NCBI GenBank assembly: GCA_017428805.1
Contig: JAFRQC010000060.1
Span: forward strand, 1-16,621
Direction of reading: 5' to 3'
DNA from: Prevotella sp.
GTDB taxonomy: Bacteria > Bacteroidota > Bacteroidia > Bacteroidales > Bacteroidaceae
DNA length: 16,621 nt
Shown: positions 1 to 5,810 of the stretch, one piece after another
Layout of the letters: each line of letters begins with the position of its first letter
How positions within the stretch are numbered: the first letter of the stretch is position 1
Translations under genes and position numbers: made by a program
The notes under the pieces: generated by a model
What the model saw: the letters and a program-made list of their open reading frames with translations, nothing else
Databases searched by the model: none
What the model was told of the DNA's origin: nothing

Positions 1-489
1 CTGCCGGACATGAAGGAAATGGTGAGGAGCATGGTTGACCGGCGCGAACAGTTGCCCAATACCTACAAGGAGCGCATCCACCGCTTCCTCGACACCGTAC
101 CCGCCACGCCGACCTGTCTGCACGGCGACCTGCACATCGGCAACATCATCACCGACGGACAGAGGGAACTCTGGATTGACGTGGGCGACTTTGCCTACGG
201 CACGCCCGAATGGGACCTGGGCATGATGTACTTCGCCAGCCACTTTATGAGTGAGGAGCGGTGCGACAATATCTTCCATCTGAACAATGCGACACTGAGA
301 GCGCACTGGGATGCCTTTGCGCCGGTCTATTACGGTACCGATTCCCAGGAAGCACTGGAGGCCGAGGTCAGGAAACTGCACCCCTACATCGCCGCCAAGA
401 TATTGTTTGCGAGTACCAAGGTGTCGGGCGAGAAGGCTCCTGTCACAGCGCCTCTCCTGCAAGTCATTGACAAATATCTGCCGGAATGA
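1..489 (+). CDS. APH-fold small-molecule kinase (TIGR02172-like), 3' part only
   Basis: The reading frame is open from the left edge of the window, so the gene begins upstream and only about 162 C-terminal residues are seen. The visible part is the catalytic lobe of an aminoglycoside-phosphotransferase/choline-kinase fold. It has a Brenner motif HGDLHIGNI (catalytic Asp and metal-binding Asn) followed by the metal-binding stretch WIDVGDFAYGTPEWDLG. The order and spacing match the complete kinase at 1401-2261, including a shared IFH...WDAFA segment near the C-terminus, so the two are paralogues. The missing N-lobe would carry the glycine loop and lysine. The substrate is unknown; family members act on small hydroxylated metabolites or drugs, and resistance is not implied. 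The stop overlaps the next start by 4 bases (ATGA), which suggests translational coupling. Confidence 0.85.
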   Translation: MPDMKEMVRSMVDRREQLPNTYKERIHRFLDTVPATPTCLHGDLHIGNIITDGQRELWIDVGDFAYGTPEWDLGMMYFASHFMSEERCDNIFHLNNATLRAHWDAFAPVYYGTDSQEALEAEVRKLHPYIAAKILFASTKVSGEKAPVTAPLLQVIDKYLPE

Positions 490-1376
490 AAATGAATAAC
501 GATTTTTCTGCCGCCATCATCCTGCTTGCCATGACATTCTCCGCCCAAGTAGCCCACTCGCAGCGAGCCATCGCTTTCAGCGGCATCGAGAATGCCCGAG
601 ATATGGGTACGCTCGTCATGCAGAACGGACAGACGGTCCGCGCGGGCATGCTCCTTCGCAGCGGAAACCTCTCGAAAGCCACCGACGGCGACGTGGCGGT
701 GCTGAAGGAGAAATATCGGCTGACGGACGTCTTCGACTTCCGTTTCGAGGCCGAGGCCAACGCCGCCCCCGACCGCATCATCGACGGCGTGAGTTACACC
801 CACCTGTCCACGCTGCCCCAGGCATTCATTCAGGGATTCTCATCCAGCAGACCAGATACGACCAAAATGGACACGCGCGACATGCTGGCCGTGCTGATGA
901 AGTATGCCTTCGACCCGCAGGCGCAGGCGATGGCCCGACGGCTCTATCCCGCCATCGTGACCGACTCCACGGCGCAGAACTACTACGGTGCCTTCCTCCG
1001 TGGCGTGCTCCGCGCCAAGGGCGGCGTGCTCTGGCACTGCTCGCAGGGCAAGGACCGCGCCGGCTGGGCGTCGGCCTTCCTTCTGGCAGCCCTCGGTGCC
1101 AGTCGCGAGACCATCGTCGAGGACTTCGACCTCTCTAACCAGAGTTACGCCCGTCAGGTGGAGGCATTGACCGCCAAGGTTCAAGGCATGAACGGCAGCA
1201 AGGAAGCCGCGGCCTTCATCCGCGCCATGGTCGGCGTGAGCCGCGAGAACTTCGAGGCGACGCTCGACCTGATAGACCAGCGCTACGGCTCGCTGTCCGC
1301 CTACATCGAGAACCAACTGGGTTTCTCGAAAGAAGAACAGCAACAGTTGAGGGTAAAATACCTGACATCAGAATAA
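486..1376 (+). CDS. Secreted tyrosine-phosphatase-like protein (Y_phosphatase3 family)
   Basis: This 296-residue protein begins with a signal peptide (hydrophobic residues about 8-22, probable cleavage after AHS), so it should act in the periplasm or outside the cell. The family hallmarks follow in order: NARDMG near residue 35, a LLRSGNLS segment near 57, DFRFEAE near 83, and the P-loop HCSQGKDRAG with nucleophile Cys185 and Arg191 (CX5R). This matches the bacterial tyrosine/lipid phosphatase group (PF13350, related to Mycobacterium PtpB), whose members hydrolyse phosphotyrosine or phosphoinositides. The real substrate is unknown. The gene overlaps the upstream kinase by 4 bases and is followed 24 bases later by a second kinase, so it lies between two kinase paralogues. 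A start two codons later (ATG at 492) is equally possible. Confidence 0.88.
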   Translation: MKMNNDFSAAIILLAMTFSAQVAHSQRAIAFSGIENARDMGTLVMQNGQTVRAGMLLRSGNLSKATDGDVAVLKEKYRLTDVFDFRFEAEANAAPDRIIDGVSYTHLSTLPQAFIQGFSSSRPDTTKMDTRDMLAVLMKYAFDPQAQAMARRLYPAIVTDSTAQNYYGAFLRGVLRAKGGVLWHCSQGKDRAGWASAFLLAALGASRETIVEDFDLSNQSYARQVEALTAKVQGMNGSKEAAAFIRAMVGVSRENFEATLDLIDQRYGSLSAYIENQLGFSKEEQQQLRVKYLTSE

Positions 1377-1400
1377 AGGAAACGGTAACACCTCCTTATT

Positions 1401-2261
1401 ATGAACGAATTAGAAAGAATCAATTTGGATGACTACACGCAGATAGGCGAGGGTGGTAATGGGAAGACCTACGTCAACCCTGCTGCCTCTGGCGAAATCC
1501 TCAAAGTGAACCATGCTCGCCTGAGCACATGGGAGGCGGTGAAGCGCGAATACGATGTCTCGCGAGCCGTGGCCGATCTGGGTATCTCCGTCCCCGCGAT
1601 GTACCGCATCGTGCACGTCGGCGAGGCCTTCGCCACCATCTCGCAGCGCATCGAGGGCAAGCGGTCACTCTCGCGCATTTGCCACGACGAGCCACAGCGC
1701 ACCGAAGAGATGGCTCGCCTGTTGTGCTGCAAGGGCAAGGAACTCTTCGCCACGGAGTGTAACACGCAGTTCTTCCCCAGCCGGCGCGCGCAGGCACTGC
1801 AGGGCATCGAGCAAGCCTCCTTCGTCAGCCGCAAGAACCGGCAGCGGCTACGCACCTTCGTAGAGAGCATCGCCGAGGATAGTCATTGCGTGCATGGCGA
1901 CTTCCAGCCGGGCAACATCATCCAGGCTGGAGACAACCTCTATTGGATTGACCTGGACCGCTTTGCCCACGGCGACCCCATGTTCGACATCGGTCACCTC
2001 TTCCTCATCTGCCACATCTATGCTCCCATGAAGCGGGTGCAAGACATCTTCCACATGACTCTGGAGCAGTTCCACTGCTTCTGGGATGCCTTCGCCAAGG
2101 AATACACCGGGCAGGACGACCACGCCTCCTTCGACGTCCAGGCCGGACGCTTCGCCGCCCTCGATGTCGTCCTCCGCACCGTCTTCCAGAAGCCCACCCT
2201 CGTCGAGAAACTCTTCTTCGGCATCTATGTACGCAAACTTATGAAAAAATACTATTCGTAA
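1401..2261 (+). CDS. APH-fold small-molecule kinase (TIGR02172-like), complete
   Basis: This is a complete 286-residue kinase of the APH/choline-kinase fold. It shows a glycine-rich loop (IGEGGNGKTY, residues 15-24), a candidate ATP-binding lysine (Lys35 in ILKV), the catalytic loop HGDFQPGN (Asp167, Asn172) and the metal-binding Asp184 in YWIDLDRFAHGDP. All catalytic positions look intact. There is no signal peptide or membrane segment, so it is cytoplasmic. The group is known as an expanded paralogous family (TIGR02172) with undefined substrates. It is clearly related to the partial kinase at the left edge, which suggests local duplication. The ATG lies 24 bases after the phosphatase stop and an HD-domain gene follows after 7 bases, so it probably belongs to one transcript with its neighbours. 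Confidence 0.87.
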   Translation: MNELERINLDDYTQIGEGGNGKTYVNPAASGEILKVNHARLSTWEAVKREYDVSRAVADLGISVPAMYRIVHVGEAFATISQRIEGKRSLSRICHDEPQRTEEMARLLCCKGKELFATECNTQFFPSRRAQALQGIEQASFVSRKNRQRLRTFVESIAEDSHCVHGDFQPGNIIQAGDNLYWIDLDRFAHGDPMFDIGHLFLICHIYAPMKRVQDIFHMTLEQFHCFWDAFAKEYTGQDDHASFDVQAGRFAALDVVLRTVFQKPTLVEKLFFGIYVRKLMKKYYS

Positions 2262-2268
2262 CATAACT

Positions 2269-2859
2269 ATGGCAAACAAACCCTTAGACACCACACTGTT
2301 GGACCGCGCCATCGTGTTCGCCGTCCGCGCCCATGCCGGGACCGAGCGTCGCGGTAAAGGATTCCCCTATATCGTTCACCCCATGGAGGCCGTGGAGATT
2401 GTCGCCACGATGACACGTGACCAGGAACTGCTGGCCGCCGCTGCCCTGCACGACACGGTGGAAGACACCAACGTGACTGTGGAGCAGATACGCGCCGAGT
2501 TCGGTGACCGCATCGCTTCGCTTGTGGCCTCGGAAACCGACACCGTGCTCGACGGTTTACCCGCTGAGGACAGTTGGCACGCCCGCAAGCAGGCTGCCAT
2601 CGACCGTCTGGCCCGTGCCTCGCACGATGCCAAGATTGTAGCCCTGGGCGACAAGCTCTCGAACATGCGGGCTATCGCCCGAGACTATGCCCAGCAGGGC
2701 GATAAACTCTGGAACCTCTTCCACGCCAAGGATCCCAAGGACCATGAGTGGCACTACCGGGGACTGGCCGCCTCGCTCTGCGAACTCCGCGACACCTTCG
2801 CCTACAAGGAGTTCGAACAACTTATCGATCAAGTTTTTTCTTCTAATCCTACAAAATGA
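2269..2859 (+). CDS. HD-domain phosphohydrolase, small alarmone hydrolase-like (MESH1/SpoT HD type)
   Basis: The 196-residue protein is a single HD domain with no synthetase, TGS or ACT domain. The metal ligands of the RelA/SpoT/MESH1 hydrolase family can be placed: His37 (YIVHP), His61-Asp62 (ALHDTVEDT) and Asp128 (ALGDKLSN). The Glu65-Asp66 pair follows the HD motif, as in (p)ppGpp 3'-pyrophosphohydrolases. The SNMRAIARDY segment after Asp128 also fits. The predicted role is hydrolysis of (p)ppGpp or another nucleotide (MESH1 is also reported to act on NADPH) in the cytoplasm. It follows the kinase by 7 bases. A stand-alone alarmone-synthetase gene lies about 10 kb downstream, so a hydrolase/synthetase pair is possible, but they are not adjacent. 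Family assignment is firm; the exact substrate is not. Confidence 0.82.
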   Translation: MANKPLDTTLLDRAIVFAVRAHAGTERRGKGFPYIVHPMEAVEIVATMTRDQELLAAAALHDTVEDTNVTVEQIRAEFGDRIASLVASETDTVLDGLPAEDSWHARKQAAIDRLARASHDAKIVALGDKLSNMRAIARDYAQQGDKLWNLFHAKDPKDHEWHYRGLAASLCELRDTFAYKEFEQLIDQVFSSNPTK

Positions 2860-2955
2860 TGAATTATCTGCTTGACCTGCACGGCCAGATGCTCATGGAG
2901 CACTACATTTAGAATTATTTGCACCTTACATGTATGCAAAACAAATAAAATTGTG

Positions 2956-2963
2956 TATATTTG
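2956..2963 (+). promoter_or_regulatory. Bacteroidetes-type -7 box (TATATTTG) ahead of the signalling operon
   Basis: The sequence matches the Bacteroidetes -7 consensus TAnnTTTG exactly and is followed by C. It sits 32 bases before the ATG at 2996, in an AT-rich gap of about 136 bases, the first real gap in the window. No good -33 TTTG box is seen at the expected 19-21 base distance, so strength or dependence on an activator is uncertain. Confidence 0.5.
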
Positions 2964-2995
2964 CACTCGATTAGTGACCAGTAAATAACATAATT

Positions 2996-4168
2996 ATGGC
3001 AGCAATAAAGATATTGAGCGTTGACGACGAGGCCCCCTTGGAGTTGCTGATGAGACAGTATTTCAGACGCAAGATTCGTAACGGCGAGTATGAGTTCTAT
3101 TTCGCCCATAACGGCTTGGAGGCTCTTTCCATTCTGTATAACAACCCCGACATTGAGATTATCCTCTCGGACATCAATATGCCTGAGATGGACGGTCTGA
3201 CGCTGTTGGCCAAAGTGAACGAGATGCGCAACCCCGCGCTGCGCGTCATCATGGTCAGCGCCTACGGTGACATGAAGAATATCCGCGAGGCGATGAACAA
3301 TGGAGCCTTCGATTTTGCCACGAAACCTATCGACATGGACGACCTGAGTCTGACCATCGAGAAAGCTATCGCGCAGATTAACTATGTGCATGAGGCGCAG
3401 AAGGAACACACGCAGTTGGAGTCGCTGAAGAACGACCTGACCACAGCCCGCGACATACAGCAGTATATCCTGCCGCGTGTCTTTCCCCCATTTCCCGATG
3501 ATAGCGACAAGGTGGACATCTACGCTTCGATGGAGGCGGCGAAGGACATCGGCGGCGACTTTTACGATTTCTTCCGTATTGATGACGACCACATCGCCCT
3601 GGTGATAGCCGACGTCTGCGGCAAGGGTATCCCTGCCGCGTTGTTCATGGCGGTGAGTCGAACGATTATCCGCTCGAAGGGAGTTCAGGGGTGCAGTGCC
3701 GCTGAGTGTTTGACAGAGTCGAACCGTCTGCTGGCTGCCTATTCGGTGGACAATATGTTTGTCACCGTGTTCTATGCCGTCTACAACATCAAGACAGGGC
3801 AAGTAAGCTATTGCAATGCCGGTCACAACCCTCCACACCTGTTGCGGAAAGACGGCACCGTCAGCGAGCTGCCCATGTCAGAGAATACTATCGTGGGTGT
3901 GTTCGACGGATTGGAATATCAGGAGGACACCCTTCAATTGGAACAGGGTGACACGCTGGTGATGTTTACCGACGGCGTGACCGAGGCCACAGATGCAACA
4001 TACAAGGAGTTCGGTACAGAACGCTTGGATAGCATTCTCCATCAGCAGGCCGATGCCCAGTGTCTGAAGATTGTGGAAGCAATCAAGACTGGTATCAAGG
4101 AGTTTGTAGGCGATGCCGAACAGAGCGATGACATCACGATGCTTGTGGTGAAGCGCATAGCGAGTTAA
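2996..4168 (+). CDS. Response regulator with PP2C/SpoIIE phosphatase output (RsbU-like)
   Basis: This 390-residue cytoplasmic protein has an N-terminal receiver domain (about 4-125) joined by a helical linker to a PP2C-type SpoIIE phosphatase domain (about 165-388). The receiver has the acidic pair Asp10-Asp11, phospho-acceptor Asp59 (SDINMPEMDG), Ser88 and Lys110. The phosphatase has GGDFYD (Asp188), DVCGKGIPAAL (Asp206), the SYCNAGHNPP motif, FTDGVTEA (Asp326) and SDDIT (Asp378), so the metal site looks complete. Known relatives dephosphorylate a phospho-STAS antagonist (RsbV/SpoIIAA), freeing it to bind its kinase. Such a STAS/kinase pair is encoded at 11984-12713. Two kinase-domain proteins encoded downstream are the obvious candidates for controlling the receiver. 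The gene starts the long operon after a promoter-like box. Confidence 0.93.
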   Translation: MAAIKILSVDDEAPLELLMRQYFRRKIRNGEYEFYFAHNGLEALSILYNNPDIEIILSDINMPEMDGLTLLAKVNEMRNPALRVIMVSAYGDMKNIREAMNNGAFDFATKPIDMDDLSLTIEKAIAQINYVHEAQKEHTQLESLKNDLTTARDIQQYILPRVFPPFPDDSDKVDIYASMEAAKDIGGDFYDFFRIDDDHIALVIADVCGKGIPAALFMAVSRTIIRSKGVQGCSAAECLTESNRLLAAYSVDNMFVTVFYAVYNIKTGQVSYCNAGHNPPHLLRKDGTVSELPMSENTIVGVFDGLEYQEDTLQLEQGDTLVMFTDGVTEATDATYKEFGTERLDSILHQQADAQCLKIVEAIKTGIKEFVGDAEQSDDITMLVVKRIAS

Positions 4169-4170
4169 GG

Positions 4171-4182
4171 ATTAAGTGTTAA
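4171..4182 (+). repeat. Short repeat ATTAAGTGTTAA, copy 1
   Basis: The 12-mer lies just after the stop of the phosphatase gene and before the next start. It is repeated exactly at 5776-5787, again at a gene boundary. TTAAG-type low-complexity tracts are common between genes in Prevotella-like genomes. Confidence 0.6.
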
Positions 4183-4193
4183 GAATTTAGAGG

Positions 4194-5780
4194 GTGGCAA
4201 AACATCATATCATCACAGGGCTATTGGGTGGAATGCTGATGGCTTCGGTGGCCACAGGGATATACTTACACCAGGCCGACCATGACCGTATCAGCGAGTT
4301 GGAATCCCAACTCAGTATACTGCGCCAGCAGGAACAACAGTCGGCGGTAGATCGTCGCGTCAGTAAGCAGATGGAAGAGATAGCCTACGGTCAGCAGGCC
4401 CTCTCTGAGGAGCGCAGTCAGGAAGCTATCCGACAGTCGGAGATTGCCCAGAGGATGACGCTTCTGTCAGAGGCAGAGCGTAAGAAAGCCATCGAAGCAC
4501 AGGGGATTGCGGAACAGTCGGCCACGGAGGCAATGAACGCCTACCAGATGGCCGAGCGCCAGCGCAGCGAGGCTGACAGGCAGCGCCAACAGGCGGAACA
4601 CGCCAAGTTAGTGGCCGACACGCTGAACTATATCTCGCTGGGACGTACCCTCGGTACGCAGTCATACGCCATCTATCAGGCTGGAGACACGGAACTGGGC
4701 AATATGCTGGCCTACGCCTCCTATCTCTACACCAGCGACTATGGTGGTGACCTCTACGCACCGGCGGTTTTCCAGGCTCTGACTCAGTCGGCAGGCAGCC
4801 GTCTCAGCTGGAGTATCCATAACGGAAGCATTGCTCGCATCTATATGTTACGCAACAGCGGAAAACTGTTTTCTGTGAGTACATACGGCGAGATTTTCGC
4901 CCATACGATGACGGGCGACAAGCTCATTACTGACAGACTGTTGAACGACAGACAGTATTGTTTCCGGGATGTGTTTGCTGTCAAAAACGACAAGTGCTAT
5001 GCCATTAGTAATACCGGCCATCTGGTTATCATCGACGGAAAACGGACGCAGGTTCTGCCTGTAGAGAACGTTGACAAGCCTTTCTGCATGGAAAACATGA
5101 ACGACAGCCGGCAACTGCTTATTCTCGGAGAGAATAGCGCTATGCTTCTCGACATTGCCACCGATAAGATTCTCGCTTCTCGCCGTCTGCCCTTCCGTGT
5201 TGTGTGTTGTGGCCGACGTGACTATAAACCCCTGCTCTTTGACAACCGTGGTGGCATGCACTTGGTGAACAGTCTTGACGATATAACAAACGAAAGGGTT
5301 TTGACCAACGGAAAACCGTCGGGAATGGTAACAGAGGGACAGGTGACAGCCTTTGCCAGCAGTAAAAATGAGCATCTGTCGGCCTACGGCATGTACGACG
5401 GCACCATCTGGCTGAAGAATGGTAATGGTAAGATTCGTAAGCTCGTAGGGCATCTCTCACAGGTGACAAGGCTGAAGTTCGACGGCAAGCGCCTCTATTC
5501 ATCCAGTTATGACGGCAAACTACTCTTCTGGATGACTGGCGAAGAGCAAATCAAGCCCATCACGCTGTTCCAATCGGCCAGCTGGCTCACCGACTTTATC
5601 TTCAGCAGCGACAAGAACTTTATCTGGACTGGCGAACACAACGGCACCGTCACAGAGTATCTTATTGCACTGCCAAGAATTGCCCAGCGTCTGCGTCAGA
5701 ATGTGAAGCGCAATTTCACGCAGGAGGAATGGAACTACTACGTGGGGAAGGGCATCCCTTTCAGGGAAGTGAAGAATTAA
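4194..5780 (+). CDS. Membrane-anchored coiled-coil/WD40-like beta-propeller protein
   Basis: The product is about 528 residues. It has one N-terminal membrane helix (about residues 6-25), a long Gln/Glu/Ala-rich coiled coil (about 30-140), and a C-terminal propeller-like region built from WD40-type repeats, for example a LVGHLSQVTRLKFDGKRLYSSSYDGKLLFW unit near 430-460. The C-terminal FTQEEWNYYVGKGIPF stretch resembles the NLTxEEWxxYhG tail found in many bacterial WD40 proteins. No enzyme motif is seen. It is probably a scaffold or sensor that holds signalling partners at the inner membrane; its topology is uncertain. The start is GTG; the first in-frame ATG (4233) would cut into the membrane helix, so GTG is preferred. 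It lies 25 bases after the phosphatase gene and ends in a repeat shared with its upstream gap. Confidence 0.78.
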   Translation: MAKHHIITGLLGGMLMASVATGIYLHQADHDRISELESQLSILRQQEQQSAVDRRVSKQMEEIAYGQQALSEERSQEAIRQSEIAQRMTLLSEAERKKAIEAQGIAEQSATEAMNAYQMAERQRSEADRQRQQAEHAKLVADTLNYISLGRTLGTQSYAIYQAGDTELGNMLAYASYLYTSDYGGDLYAPAVFQALTQSAGSRLSWSIHNGSIARIYMLRNSGKLFSVSTYGEIFAHTMTGDKLITDRLLNDRQYCFRDVFAVKNDKCYAISNTGHLVIIDGKRTQVLPVENVDKPFCMENMNDSRQLLILGENSAMLLDIATDKILASRRLPFRVVCCGRRDYKPLLFDNRGGMHLVNSLDDITNERVLTNGKPSGMVTEGQVTAFASSKNEHLSAYGMYDGTIWLKNGNGKIRKLVGHLSQVTRLKFDGKRLYSSSYDGKLLFWMTGEEQIKPITLFQSASWLTDFIFSSDKNFIWTGEHNGTVTEYLIALPRIAQRLRQNVKRNFTQEEWNYYVGKGIPFREVKN

Positions 5781-5787
5781 GTGTTAA
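5776..5787 (+). repeat. Short repeat ATTAAGTGTTAA, copy 2
   Basis: This is an exact second copy of the 12-mer at 4171-4182. It contains the stop codon of the propeller gene and a GTG (5781) that is in frame with the next gene but probably not its real start. Confidence 0.6.
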
Positions 5788-5810
5788 AAGTAAAGAGTTT
5801 TGATACCTCT

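Noticed and set aside
1..2261. Antibiotic resistance by the APH-fold kinases
   Set aside because: The fold is shared by many metabolic kinases, and the sequences fit the TIGR02172-type group rather than known resistance enzymes.
2856..2912. An 18-codon frame starting in an ATGA overlap with the HD gene (MMNYLLDLHGQMLMEHYI)
   Set aside because: Too short to judge, no recognisable family, and followed directly by the promoter-like region. It could be the stub of a lost gene, but nothing supports this.
2915..3838. Long minus-strand open frame (307 codons) opposite the REC-PP2C gene
   Set aside because: It mirrors a strongly supported gene, its product has no domain pattern, and similar antisense frames occur along all the GC-richer genes here.
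5781..5810. GTG start giving ten extra residues to the propeller receptor
   Set aside because: The GTG lies inside the ATTAAGTGTTAA repeat, and the added residues precede a normal signal peptide beginning at ATG 5811.
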